NCBI GenBank assembly: GCA_028023455.1
Contig: JAQFVV010006552.1
Coordinates: forward strand, 62,001 to 126,000
Reading direction: 5' to 3'
From: Epiperipatus broadwayi
Lineage: Eukaryota > Onychophora > Udeonychophora > Euonychophora > Peripatidae
Length of the DNA: 64,000 nt
Shown: positions 1-13,460 of the stretch, piece after piece
How the letters are laid out: every line of letters begins with the position of its first letter
Position numbering within the stretch: position 1 is the first letter of the stretch
Made by a program: the position numbers and the translations under genes
Notes under the pieces: model-generated
The model's input: only the letters and a program-made list of their open reading frames with translations
Told to the model about the DNA's origin: nothing
Database searches by the model: none

Positions 1-65
<65 letters not shown>
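1..65. repeat. (TA)n microsatellite at the window edge
   Basis: Pure alternating TA up to base 65, continuing beyond the window. It is followed at 66 by TGTAACATAA, the same kind of cap that meets (TA)n at the cassette boundaries further on, so base 66 may be the end of another cassette whose other end I did not find. Confidence 0.95.
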
Positions 66-68
<3 letters not shown>

Positions 69-3000
69 AACATAATTAAATGAGTTCAAAAGATATTATT
101 ACCATATCTGAGTAGTCCATAGACTGACTATAATATTTAAAATAAGTAAGATTTCTCAAATAAACACTATCTCAATAATTATAAGCAAATTATTAATAAC
201 AAGATATAATAACTCAGGTATATGGTAAAATATCGTGAAGTGAGTACACTAGTAATTTCAATAAAATATAACTCAGGTATACAGACAGTAGATCTTATCC
301 ACTTTCATTTCTTGGTTTGATGTTAAGTGCATGTTTAAACAAATACTAAGTGAATATGGTCTAGCAGGGCGCCACTAGATTATCTGAATCTAGACACGGT
401 TATATCTAATAACCTTTCACATGTACCGGGTTTGAATCCCCTCTTTTGGTACTTTATTTCTAATTAAAAATGAGAGATTTTGCTTTTTGAGCCATATCAC
501 TATACGCACTAATATTTAGGCAAAAATAAAACATCTTCAAACCAAAGTGGAGTATATTAGACATAAATCATTTCTCAGACCTTAGCATAAATGTGTTTCA
601 ATATTTTTATAAGTTTTACTAGCTCAGATTATATATAACTAATTTAGGATGGCAATTCACTCATCCTTGCATGAAATAGATGACTGGATGTGGTTATAAT
701 AATACTAAGAAATCACTAAATATTATAAAATCAATATTTATTTATGGCCTTTAAACAGTTAAACAGCTCATTAATTAAACGTTGATGATGGATGATGATG
801 ATGATAATAATAACAATAATGACAAGGGTTTCAACTACAGCTCTAGGACTAAGCCTAAACATAAAACTAAATTTTATGAAGAAATTCCTAATTATTGCTT
901 AATTTTAGCATATTTACTTATATCTGAAATAACTAATATTCAACCATTGATGATGATGAATAATCACACTTAACAAAGACTACACTTAATGAAATATATA
1001 TGCCTCATTTAATAAAACAAACTAATATTTATTACTACATTTCTAACATATACAGAAAAATTTCTAGATAAATATGAAAATTGACATGAATAATAATAAT
1101 AATAATTGATTATACAACAATCCTCAGATTAATTTTAAGTTCTTCCCCCTTTCCCTTCAAATGTATTTGTATTAAGTTGGACGTCACATTGACCATGATT
1201 TTCACTCCATGAGAAAAGTATTTTAAGAAAAAAAAAATATTATCTGCTCATTAGCACACATACTTTAAAAATCTAACATGTAAATAGAATGTAAAAAAAA
1301 AATGTTAGTAGAATTGAAAGAGCAAGTTTTAGAAAAGAGTTTTAAATTATTTTCTCCCCCCTCTCTTCTACCTCTGAAATGCTATACTTAACTTGAAACA
1401 AACTAATCTAATATTCTAACACTACTTGTTACTTCACATTCACTGGCAATTATACACATATAAAAATATTATTATGTATGTGCGTGTTTTATCCCATAAT
1501 AACAAAATATTATTTAAAACCAAAATAATAATAATATATTAGTTAAAACTAACATCATAATACCATAAAAAAAATTGTTTTACACATTAATATTTTTCAT
1601 AACTGTAAAATTAATAAACAAATAATTTTCATACATTCAAGATAATTTATGAAGCTCAAAGTTATTATTAGTAAGACATTCTTGTTTTAATAGATCTGAA
1701 TAGTCTTTAAAAGTTCTTTAAATAAAATATACCACTTTATTGCTAAAATGTTTATTAAGACTCTGATATCATAAAGAAAATAGATATAAAAAGTCATATT
1801 ACCGATCTTTTGTTTGTGGCAAATTTCCAAGGGTTCAAACTTGTCTTGTATAATGTCTATATTTCTGCAGCTACCATTTCCGTTTTACGTGGGAACAATC
1901 TCTTTCTTGAGGTGTATAACTACTTGATGATGATGACTCTATTGAGGTTATTTGCTTTAGTGGATAATTTGGAAATCATTATATTAATTTTTCTTCTCTT
2001 CCTGTCAAGTGTGTGGATGAAATACAGCAGTTGTTTTCACATTTATAAATTTTCTTGAGTTTAAAATCAGTTGTTGTAACAATTAATTGGACTTGATGAT
2101 TAATATTTATCAGTAGATTAATTCATCTTCTTTGAATGCAGGTGAATGCTTTCTTCCTTCTATTAAAAACATCTTATTTCTCTGGTCAGTTGAAAGGTGT
2201 AGAATATTATTTTAGACACAACATCTTTTCTTTCCTATGTGATGTGCAGCTTCCCCCAGATGGTCTGGAACCGATGGGAGATACATATAATTTTTCTAGC
2301 CAGCCATTTCTTATATTTTCAACATTCAATTTAATAGTTTAATAATCTGAATCAATCATAATACAATAATAATAATTCAAGACAGCTTTTTATATCCAAT
2401 TTTTAGCTAACTTAACCAATCAGAGATAGCATCACTTTCTATTTTTGGACAAATTTGTTTTAATTAGATCTCTAATTTATTTTCAACTAAATTATTTTTC
2501 AACTGAAAAGTTTAATCCTTTTTCCAGACACTTTTGTTTAAAAAAAAATAGACTCAATCCTTATTTCCTTTCTTTTCTCCTTTTTTTTTTTAACATCCAA
2601 GTAACATTTCAAATCTTTGAGCTTCCTTCTTTAGATCTTAAGATAAGACAATTTAAAAATTAGAGTTCCCACCCAAATTAAGCTCCCAAAGTGACAAACA
2701 ATTATTTAAAAAAAAACAAAATTGCTACAAAGATAGATATCTGATTAAACAATTTCCTCTTTTAACATAAAATTGTACAAAAAAAATAATTTGACAGATT
2801 TAATCCTTCCTTTTCTTTCAATATTTAGTAAATGTAAATTTCTGTATGTAATGTACACACATCCTTCATTCTTTCAAATCATTCATAAACTAACATTAAA
2901 TAATATGATTGCTAGCTTAGTAATTATAACCCAATTATTTAATTAAATCTGTAACTTTTAAATCCCAATTATAATTAAAGAAAAGCAAAATAAAAGCATA

Positions 3001-3263
3001 GAATAAAATATTAGAATTGATCAAGCATAGCTTAGTTTTAAAGAAAGTTAAAATGTTGAATATTTGAAATATAAAACAATTAAATAGCTTACACATACAT
3101 TGCCTATACATATGCATTATAACTTTGCTTTTTAACATAAAATTTAAATATTAAATAGGTTTAAATGTGTGTATTACCTTTCTATCAACACACAAACAAA
3201 TAAAGCATATAATTGTTGACCCACTCTCTTTCTGTTTAAAGCTTTTAGAATTTTGATCTGGTA
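66..3263. other. AT-rich intergenic DNA, no gene recognised
   Basis: Open frames here are all under 85 codons, low in complexity and resemble no family I know. A (GAT)n/(AAT)n-rich patch at 785-820 gives a Met-Asp-Asn run that is a simple-repeat translation, not a gene. Apart from the tRNA-like segment near 0.4 kb I see nothing functional. Confidence 0.6.
355..460 (+). repeat. tRNA-like sequence (tRNA-derived repeat or pseudogene)
   Basis: It contains TGGTCTAGCAGGGCG, which resembles a tRNA A box, and about 70 bases later CCGGGTTTGAATCCCC, a good B-box match (consensus GGTTCGANTCC, one substitution) inside a GGGG/CCCC-type T-arm stem. The interval is too long for a plain tRNA and I could not fold a full cloverleaf by hand. 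No target-site duplication was seen. The likeliest reading is a tRNA-derived SINE head or a decayed tRNA gene. Confidence 0.4.
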
Positions 3264-3763
3264 NNNNNNNNNNNNNNNNNNNNNNNNNNNNNNNNNNNNN
3301 NNNNNNNNNNNNNNNNNNNNNNNNNNNNNNNNNNNNNNNNNNNNNNNNNNNNNNNNNNNNNNNNNNNNNNNNNNNNNNNNNNNNNNNNNNNNNNNNNNNN
3401 NNNNNNNNNNNNNNNNNNNNNNNNNNNNNNNNNNNNNNNNNNNNNNNNNNNNNNNNNNNNNNNNNNNNNNNNNNNNNNNNNNNNNNNNNNNNNNNNNNNN
3501 NNNNNNNNNNNNNNNNNNNNNNNNNNNNNNNNNNNNNNNNNNNNNNNNNNNNNNNNNNNNNNNNNNNNNNNNNNNNNNNNNNNNNNNNNNNNNNNNNNNN
3601 NNNNNNNNNNNNNNNNNNNNNNNNNNNNNNNNNNNNNNNNNNNNNNNNNNNNNNNNNNNNNNNNNNNNNNNNNNNNNNNNNNNNNNNNNNNNNNNNNNNN
3701 NNNNNNNNNNNNNNNNNNNNNNNNNNNNNNNNNNNNNNNNNNNNNNNNNNNNNNNNNNNNNNN
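3264..3763. other. Assembly gap (500 N)
   Basis: Exactly 500 consecutive N. The round length suggests a scaffold gap, possibly of nominal size. Nothing can be said about its content. Confidence 0.99.
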
Positions 3764-5195
3764 GAGTTTGAACTTGGATGCCCTACAGCTTCTTTTATGG
3801 TTATATAAAATTGTGATGATGATTTTGTTTTACCTTTTCTACATGCACATTACTATAAATTTGGCTAGTGACCAAATTGTAATGGCACAATATATATAAG
3901 TATGACCCAAATTCCCCAATCTTCGTTGTCTGAGAGAGCAAGTAAATATTGTGGTATATCACATGCTTTGGCAGATAATTTTGCTTTCTCACCTAAGAAT
4001 TAAAGATAATTATCATGATCTTTCTGCCAGTAATCTATCCATTCAACTTCCACTTTCCTTCAATTTGAGATTTTAATAAAAACAAACTTTGACAAAAGTT
4101 AACAAACAGTGTGCAGTGATCTTTCCTTAACCCAATAAAAACATTTGGACAAAACAAGGATGTCTTATGCTCCTTTATGTATTTATGATACATCCATTAA
4201 GATTACCTCGATGCACACAAAGAGACAAGATTATGATTGACATAAATTTAATATAATAAAAACCAAAAATCTCATACTCAATATGGCATACAAAAAAAAA
4301 ACAGAACTACTTAATCGATAAATGACAGCCAATGGTCTACAAGAAATGTAAACCCACGTTAAACTAAAGTAAATTCAAATAAAAGGGGATAGGTGATCTA
4401 ACAAGTACAACTACTATTATCTGCCAAAGCTTTTAACAACAATTAATAATAATAAAGAAAAACAATGATTATAAAATATTAACTCACAATATACACTCTG
4501 ACAAAGTAGTAAAATTAAAATCTTAAGCTGCTTCTCTGCATTTTATAGATTCAAAAAAAAAATACATATAATAATATTAAAAATTTATACATTCATTTAA
4601 ATTCTAACTTGGATGAATAAACCTATCATATGCTCCCTTTGTTATTTTAGTATCAAGCTTAGAGACTTAAAAATTGCTTAAAATATAAAAAAAATTTAGT
4701 TATCTTCAGGGTTTTAGTCAGTTTGATTCCATCAGTGTGTGCAAGGTTTTAGTCACCTCAACAGTATGCTATTGTGGTTTATGATCTCCATTAATCTGGT
4801 CATAGAGTACAAAGGAAATATTCAGGATTAATTTTAAACTAGACAATTAGGGCGTGTTTATGATCACACTATTCTGAGCTTTGGGGTTCATCTTAGATGG
4901 CTTACCACTGTACACTTTTAATATGATCTTTTACGGTAGTAGTTTCTGCATTATGAATGAATGGTCACTATTTTCATATTAAGCATTTTTTTTCCTTCTT
5001 CTGGAATGGTTTCTTTAACCGTTAATAATTAGCAATAGAAATCAGCAATTCTTCATTCACAATATTTTAATACACAAATCTTAATTTACAATCGATATTT
5101 AGCAAATAGCAAATATAATACTTCAACAGTCTACAATTAGCACATATATATATAATTCAAAAACACAGAGATTTTATAACAGTAGTTTACAATTA

Positions 5196-5299
<104 letters not shown>

Positions 5300-5710
5300 T
5301 CAAACTTATAGAGCTTCTATATGCTATTGTTTTCTCCCACCAGATCTTAATTAAAGGTTTAACCAGGTTAGATCTTTATTATTTGAACAAGGGCTATTTT
5401 TTATCTCATGTTTTTACTTTTCAAATACGAATTTTAATAGATTAGAAAAATAAGTCTTGACTTTTAAAATAGATTAAGACAGAAACAAAATGAAAAGAAT
5501 TATCTTAATCAAAGCTCCTTTAAATCTTTTTTTTTTTCAAAAAATAGAGTACATGTGTTATGTGATATGGCACATAGGCTTACAAACCCAAAAAGTAAAA
5601 TACAAAATTTTAAACAAAATTTTCTTTTCCAGTTTAAAATCTTTATAGATATACATTTTAGTATTGACTTTAGCAGGGATGATTTTTGAAACAGAGATGG
5701 TATCCAGTTC

Positions 5711-5770
<60 letters not shown>

Positions 5771-5772
5771 TA
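5711..5772. repeat. (TA)n microsatellite, about 60 bp
   Basis: Alternating TA with one break near its right end (ATAATATATATAAC). Confidence 0.93.
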
Positions 5773-7146
5773 ACATAAAAATTCATTTCAGTGGAAAAAA
5801 TGTCATAATTTATATTTTTTTTTACAAAACAGTTTGGATATAAAAGGTAGTGACTTTGGTCATCTCAATATTGTGCAGATTTTGTGTGTCTTTTTATTCA
5901 GGTGAATTTTAATCTAACTAGTTATTGAAAATGATTCCACAGCTGTGAAATTATTTTGTTTTGTACAAATTTGTTTCAAATGAGGGTTAAGAATATTTAA
6001 AATGAAAATTAAAACATTATTTTATTTTGACACATTGATATTGTAAGAGATTCCAACTTATGCCTTATTTTAGATTCACTTCCATATTATGCAAATCTCA
6101 AAATTTTGCTAGGAATCTTTCAGATAGTGTGACTAACAGAAAAAAAAAACATCGATTCAAAAAATAAATTTCACAGTGATGAAATAATTATTTATCCAAA
6201 TTTTAACATTACCTATTTATCACCTTTACAACCCTTTTATCATTCTCTTTATCCCTGAATCACTTATTTTCTTTTATATTAAGTGAGAAAAATGTTTCTA
6301 TAGCAACTAAAATATCTCAGAGAAATAATGTTTACAAAAATATTTACTTCAAAAGATTATAGACATCTTTTTTTTCAAAAAGACTGCATAAAATGTGCAT
6401 TTCAATTTTTCATTTCTTTTCTAGACTTTTAATCTATGTTTTTATTAATCCATTGCAAATTGAAACAGAAATGAAACAGGGAAAAAAGATTTACGAAATC
6501 TTGATGGTTATTATAGTCTATTTATTTTGAAGTAAAATTTAGTTTAAAAATGTAAGTTAAGTTTTCTACAATTAATTAGACTCCATTGCAACATAAAACA
6601 AATTTTATAATATTAATTAAACTGCCATGATTCTGAATTAAAAACTAAATAAATTATTGTAAATATTTTATTGTTTACAAACTGTTTGCTATATACCTAC
6701 TACTATATAGCTTACATATAAACTATTACATTTATATTAATATTCGCTACTTTTAAAGCTATTGATATATTTTGCATAATTCTGAGAATTTCAGAAAATC
6801 TTTTTTACATTGCATGCTTTACCAATTAGAATTATTTGTTATTTAAATTTTCTTTTCTTTTTATTCCTATTTTTCTTTTTTTTTCATCTTTTTATCACAA
6901 GAATGGTAAACAACACATACTCATATAGCTAAAAATAGATCATTTCTTATTTCTTCTGAAATTAAAGTAAATCATAACTCCGAATACTAATTAACTTGGA
7001 TAATTTTATATTTATTAATACATGAGTATTTGTTATTTTATATCATTTGTTAAAGATTTTAGAAACTATGCGAGTTTAATATTTCTTAGCTGATCTTCTC
7101 TACCAAAAATGCATTATTATCAAATTGTGCAATATCACAAATGATT

Positions 7147-7148
<2 letters not shown>

Positions 7149-7206
<58 letters not shown>
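7149..7206. repeat. (TA)n microsatellite, about 58 bp
   Basis: Alternating TA with a single C interruption (TATACATATA) in its right half. Confidence 0.93.
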
Positions 7207-7207
<1 letters not shown>

Positions 7208-8247
7208 ATTGGACTTTGCATTCATGTAGTAAATAATATTATAACAGAATTGGCAGGCCTGATCCTGCCCATTTTCTATTTGCTTCATTTCATAATATAG
7301 ACTATCTTTATCTGGGTGATTCTCAAAATTCATATCTTTTTTGTCATTTATTTAGTTTCTCTTTTATAATTTCCTGAATCATTTTGATCATTGGCTGGGT
7401 TTTCATTTTATTTTGGTTCATTACTGGATTTTTTTAATCGCATGACAATTGAAAAATTGATATAGTTCTGGATGACTTGGATTTTCTATAGTCTCTTGTT
7501 GCAAATTACCCATGTCCATATGTTGTAGCAGATGCAAGCATCACTTAATGTATTATTTGAAAGATATTATAAATTAAAATAGCTATAATTTTCTTTTAAA
7601 AAAGAGGCAGACAGTAACTTTTGGCATGGATAGCTAGTTATAAATATTTAGTATAAGTCAGACAGCATTTATTTTTTATTTTCTTGAGATTTCAGATTTT
7701 GAATATCACATTGCCATTTTTGATTTGAGTAACAGTATAATATTTGTGAGCAATGGCATTGAAATATTTGGGATAGATTACTTGTGACTCCCAATAATAT
7801 AATTTTGTGATGCATAAATGTTTTTTTGTGAGTAACATATTTTCTTTCTTTTTACTGGTTGCAAGATAAATTAATCATTTAATTTATTTAGAAGCAGCGA
7901 AGGATTTTCCTAGATATTTTTTTGAATGCTTTTATACTAACAAATATTGGAGTATATTTATTCTTTTATTTATATTCTCTTTATTTTAATTTGGAACATA
8001 CTCATTTTTTTAAATTCTGTACCTGGTGTTATTCTCTTCTGCTTTGTCACATGAGAGGTGTATATACTTCTATCTATACTTTCTTTCACACTATATCTCT
8101 TTGTCTACATGTACTATATTAATATTTCCATAATTATAATTTCTATAGTTTTAAATATAATTATTTTATATACTTCTCCAATTATAGAGTCCTATCTAAA
8201 ACCTAGGTCATAAATATTTTTTATCTGACATTCAATTTTATTTCAAA

Positions 8248-8385
8248 CCTTTTTCAATTTTTTTTACATATGCCATAGCATCGGCCAGGACGCGAACCCA
8301 CAACTGTCTGCAGCCAAATACTTGCTTGCAAGGTTGCTGCAATGACCTCTCGGCTAACAAAGCTTGACACCTTTTTCAATTTTTT
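8248..8385 (-). mobile_element. Short tRNA-derived SINE with 16-bp target-site duplication
   Basis: The flanks 8248-8263 and 8370-8385 are the same 16-mer, CCTTTTTCAATTTTTT, the signature of target-primed insertion. Between them lie about 106 bases that on the minus strand read as a tRNA-like head: TTAGCCGAGAGGTCA (A box, Leu/Ser-tRNA-like) and GGTTCGCGTCC (B box, one mismatch), then a short tail ending in A-rich sequence next to the duplication. The head is clearly richer in GC than its surroundings. SINEs of this kind are transcribed by RNA polymerase III from the internal A/B boxes and mobilised in trans by a LINE. I do not recognise the named family. Confidence 0.72.
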
Positions 8386-9367
8386 AAGTTCCAATTTTTA
8401 TGCAATATTCATTTATTCTTTAATGACTTTTTCTTAGTTACATTGACATACTTATGAATATTTGAAGAAGTGGAACTTCTTGTATTACCTTCCTGTTGAA
8501 TATTAAGGGTGACTTGTAATTTTTGATTAGATTTCATCTTTTTTAATATTTCCCCAGAGCTCTTAGTTCTTACAATATTCATCTATGTTGTATTTCCCAA
8601 TATTTAAAATAATGTTTGAAACTAATTATTTCTTTTCACATGTTCATATAAAACTGAAATTTTATATTATATTTTGTATAACAGAAATACTTCCCAATTG
8701 TGATTTTGACTCCCAAATTGCATGGTTAATTGTGCTTATAATTTATTATTTACTTTTAGATTTAATTACAATATCAGATAAATTTCCAGGTTTCTGAACA
8801 ATCTTCACATAGTGATGGCTAAACTAAAAGGAAAATCTTGAAAATTTTATTCAAAATTAATATTCATCCTAAAAATGACACTTTGATCAAGTTTTAACAT
8901 GTAAACCCTCATCATCATTGAAAATCATTGTAGTTGTTCTGCAACATATTAATATTATCATTATTATAAGTGACATATTTTTTTTATAAAAAGTAGATTT
9001 TAACAAAATGTTTTTATCAATGATAAAGTACAAAAAAAGTCAGAGGTGGTCAGATTATTTATGGACTGACACTAAGATCAAATGATTTCTCCTTTGTTTT
9101 TTGACAAAAGGACTTGTCCAGAAGATGATTGAATCCTTCTGGAAGTGTTTATATGCAAAGATTTAAGTATAATGAAATATTATTTTTGCTTATTTACAAA
9201 GTATTTTTAATTATTTTATGCACTAATTGGTTGATTATTATAAATAAATACACAGGTAAACTTTCAATTTATTTATTTATGTTTTTAGAATTAGAAGTTA
9301 ACAAACATGACTATATTATATAAAAAATACATTATTTATTTTATCATTATCTGACAGAATTGACTTT
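8386..9367. other. AT-rich intergenic DNA, nothing recognised
   Basis: Short random-looking frames only; no repeat or RNA motif noticed. Confidence 0.55.
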
Positions 9368-10068
9368 CAAACTAATTCAAACAAAGAGCTTAAATAAGCA
9401 ATAATCTAAACTTGTTGCCAAGCAAACATGTTTACTACTATTATATAAAGACAAACTAAATATTAATAAAATTAATCTTTAAAGCATCTAAAACAATTAT
9501 ATATGAAAATATTTCCAGAGATTATAGCTAAACTGAAATAAATATCCAAATTTTAAATCATACTACATGGCTAAGAAATTCAGCACCACTTTGTGAAATA
9601 AATATATAAACATATTAGAGTCCATATTTCAAAATAATCAGACTCAAAATGATACCATTTTGAAATTGTATGCTATTAGATCTTAAATATTGAAGTACAA
9701 ACTAATTCAAACAAGGAGTTTAAATATAAATAAGCATAGATGTAAACTTGTTATAAAATAACCATGCTTACTACTACTATATAAATTCACACTAAACAAT
9801 AAGAATTTTAATCTTTAAACAACCTAACACAAGCACATAAGAAAATAATCCCAGTGCTTAATGCTAAACTGAAACTAACATCCAAATATTAAATCACTTC
9901 ACATGGCTGTTTGTTTGAATTAATTTGTATTTCATTATTTAAGCTCTAATAGTCTACAGTTTTACAGTGGTATCATTTTGAGGCTGTCTATTTTGAAATA
10001 TTCTAAAATATTTATAAATTCATTTCATAGAAAGTAGTGCTGAATTTCTTAGCCATGTGTGGCGATTT
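9368..10068. repeat. Tandem repeat (~330-bp period) with an inverted third part
   Basis: The phrase CAAACTAATTCAAACAA starts at 9368 and again at about 9698, and the sequence after each is similar for about 200 bases (for example TTTACTACTA / CTTACTACTACTATATAA and CTAAACTGAAA). From about 9909 to 10068 the sequence is the reverse complement of about 9555-9714: CATGGCTAAGAAATTCAGCAC at about 9566 returns inverted at about 10040, and the inverted form of CAAACTAATTCAAAC lies at 9910-9929. The block can therefore fold on itself with arms of about 160 bases. It ends exactly at the (TA)n that precedes cassette A1. Confidence 0.8.
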
Positions 10069-10085
10069 AATATATATATATATAT
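10069..10085. repeat. (TA)n linker left of cassette A1
   Basis: A short alternating TA tract directly followed by TGTGCCC, the left end of A1. Confidence 0.9.
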
Positions 10086-11019
10086 TGTGCCCTTTTGTAT
10101 GGGTCACCATTTAATTTTTGTGCTAATCTATTAAAAATTTTAAATTTAAGATATATTGGAATATGTGATGTTAAGTTTGCTTATGGTAATATTTCAAAAA
10201 GTTTAATTAAAGCAATCTATGAGTATTTGATATGTGGAATTGTGCTGAAATTGAGAGAGACATTTTAAATAAAGATGATAGTAGTATATGGTTGGGAAAA
10301 CTGGCCATAGTTAATACTGCATTAATATATTTAATAAGTAGGTATTTAAAACTAAAAGTGTTTAAAAGACAAGTTAAAATTAAATGCATATATTTATTAT
10401 TGATAAAATAATGTTATAAAAGAATATAAATATTTTAATTATTATAAATACTTAAATAGAAGATTAATATTTGATTTTAATAATATCGAATTATTAATTT
10501 AAAATCTGTTATAATATCTTATTTATTTTTAAAAATAAATATTTGTTTTAAAAATGCAATTGTTAGTTATTTTTGGATTATGACAAGCGTTTCTTGTGTT
10601 GTAAAAACAGATGTTAGTTAAATATGCACACACATGCTTGGAAGTTATCTAGTAAAATTGCAAAACTATTTTAAAAATCATGTTATAAAATTTATAAATA
10701 ATACGTGAGCTATCACGAAATAAAAATAAAGATAAATCAATGTAGAATATTAAATCTGATTTTTAAAAGTATTGCTTTAAAAATATAACGTATAAAAAAG
10801 ACTTAGTTTATTTTAAATAATCTTATAAAAGTTAAAATTAAAATTAAGTAAGTAAGAATATTTTAAAAGAATGTTTAGTGGATTTAAATAAACGATAAGG
10901 ATTATTTTAAAATTTAATAATGTAATAAATATTAAATATTAAATAAGTCATTATTTATTTTTAATTTTGTGTTGTTGGTAAATATGTAAATAAGCCAGCA
11001 AGTTGATTGTTTAAATGTA

Positions 11020-11053
11020 CCAATCAAATGAGAAGTTTCTTCTGGTATAAAAG
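11020..11053 (+). promoter_or_regulatory. CCAAT-TATA promoter of cassette A1
   Basis: CCAATCA at 11020 and TATAAAAG at 11046 are 26 bases apart, with AATAAGCCAGCAAG just upstream (10989-11002). The same three blocks in the same order recur, inverted, in A2 (39360-39427); cassette C shares the AAGCCAGC block and CCAAT. Retention in diverged copies argues for a real RNA polymerase II promoter. A start about 25-30 bases after the TATA box would fall near GTTAGGAGGGG. Confidence 0.65.
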
Positions 11054-13426
11054 CTTAGTTCAATTGTTAGGAGGGGACTTCGTGATTGAATTTTAAAGTT
11101 AATTGTGTTATTTAAAATAGCTAAGTAAATTTGATAGACGCTTTTAAAATCATTTTTCAAAATTATAAGAGTGTCTTGTAAATAAGTTATAAAAGTTTTA
11201 AATGATAGACATGCAGTGTTAATTTAATTTTCCCTATCAGTCGTCTCTATATTAAGCTCAATTTACAAGCAAATGGTCATGGGAACATCATATATAGTGA
11301 AAATATATCGGAAACTTTATACTAGAAATATGACAAACGCTGGATTAGTTCGGAAAATTACAAGATGGAGAAAAGTAGTATTTTGGACAGTATATAATTT
11401 TAAAAGCTAATTAATATTGACTATTAGAAAATAGATATTTTAAAGAATAAAATACTTCTTTATGAAGAAAGTATTTTTGCAAGCTATAAATTTAAATGTA
11501 TATCTTAAGTAAAGATATTAGAAATAAAAGTAGTTTTAATAAATACTTGCCTTATTAAGTCTTTATGTTTTAAAAGACTGAATGTTGACAATTTTAAAAG
11601 GCAAATAAATTGAGAGTATAATTAGCTAAAAGTCTTAATATAATAAAATTATTATATTAAAATAGTCTAAACGCTGGTTGTTTTAGATGAAGAAGCTTAT
11701 TCTTACCTGGATATTTTGTTAAGAAATGCGCAAGTAATATGTGGACGTCCAAGTCAATTAAAATAATTAAATGATAATTTTTCATAAACTATAGACTAAT
11801 TTAGAAATAATAACTTTAAATAATTTTCGTTAAGGAACTGGATCCGGAGCCTATAAACTATTTTAATTTTATTTTATTTTTCTTGTGGGAAACTTTTATT
11901 TTATTTTAAAAGAACGTTGTTATTTTATAAACTTTTAAAAACCACATGATGGACCGGAAAACGGAAATGGTGTTTTAGTGAATGTGTACCTAGGATTAAA
12001 GAACTATTATGGTGAAAAGAAGACATCGCTGGAGTTACGTAATATGAATTCTGTTTTATTTATCTAACATAAAAATTAAATATTATTAATTTATTAAAAA
12101 TAAGATAGGTACATTTCTTAAAATAATAACTAAAAATAATATAATAATTAATTATATAAGTTTATTTTATAATTAATATAACACGTAATATGTTAAAGAA
12201 TGATTGTGAGTGTAAATGTGAAATATTTTATGAAGCTGTAATTCCGAAGAATATTGGAAGATGGACTGTACATTAAATCATTGCTTATGGTAAAAATTTT
12301 TATAATAATAATAATTTTGATGTATTTAATATGTTTTTTCTTTAGATCAACCAAATGATATGTTATTGTTGAATGAATGTATAAATATTTTAAAATACAC
12401 ACACATTATATTGGCAGTGACAGTTTTATGTAAATATGCATAATTTGAATTTATGATATAAATATGATACAACATTACAAAAGAAGCTTAGAAATAATTA
12501 TATGATTCTTTCGTAAATAAATTTTGATATTTTTTTTTGTTATGTTATAGTATTAGAGTTATATTTATTATTCATAAGTAATTATTTTTATTGCAAGTTA
12601 GGAAGAGATTTTAAAAGTCTATATTTTATTTTATTTTATTGGATAAATTAAGTTAAGTTTTATGTAGAAGTTTATATTTGAGTTGAAGATTTACCGAATA
12701 TAGATGATGAAGTATAAATAGTTTGGATAATTAGTATTTATTTAAATTTGATGATTGTTTTTCCGGAAAGTTTAAATAAGTTTTAAAGGATGTTTTGTAG
12801 AAAGAAAGTTATTAAGAAGGAGTAGAATAACACATAAAGTAAAGTAATAATTTTATATAGAAAAGAATCATAGAATTTATCTAATATTATACTTTATGAA
12901 TTTGAAATTAATGAATAAATTTAAATATTATTATTTAACAGTACATATATGTAATGCATATTTGATAAAACATGTAGCATGAATTGCATTAAATGAAATA
13001 TAAATTATAATCAATTATTGTTATTACATTACAAAGATACATTAGTTTCTATCTTATGCTATTAAAGTAATGCTGATAGTAAAATAAACACATACTAGTA
13101 CATAATGAAATAAGTAACAGTAATACTTAAGTGATGTAGCAATTTAATTAATAAAGTTTAATTGTTTATATATGCTACATAAATATTGTTTACATAAATT
13201 TTTCTGTGTAATAATTGAAGTTCACTAATATTTATTTAAAGTCTAAGTTTTAAAAGCATACTTCAATGTTATTAGTACAGCATTAAAAGAATGTATAATT
13301 ACTTATTAGGAATATGAATTAATAATGGTGGAAACATATTGTATTATTATTTTGTTTTATTCTTCTTTGTTTTCATAATTTTGAACTGTAAATATTGTAA
13401 ATAAATTCATGGTTAAAGTTAATGTA

Positions 13427-13460
13427 AATAAATTTGTTTAATTTGTTTTAAAAGTGTGTC
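13427..13460 (+). terminator. Poly(A) signal of cassette A1
   Basis: AATAAA at 13400 and 13427 is followed by AAAGTGTGTCGAGTT, a GT-rich downstream element. A2 has the same arrangement inverted near 36925-36952, and A3 has AATAAA at 50338 followed by TCTTGTGTCTGAGTT. Confidence 0.55.

Noticed and set aside
5558-5776. Frames containing long Tyr-Ile runs (also 7100-7333, 21309-21542, 35843-36085, 61185-61373, 62075-62326)
   Set aside because: They are translations of (TA)n tracts.
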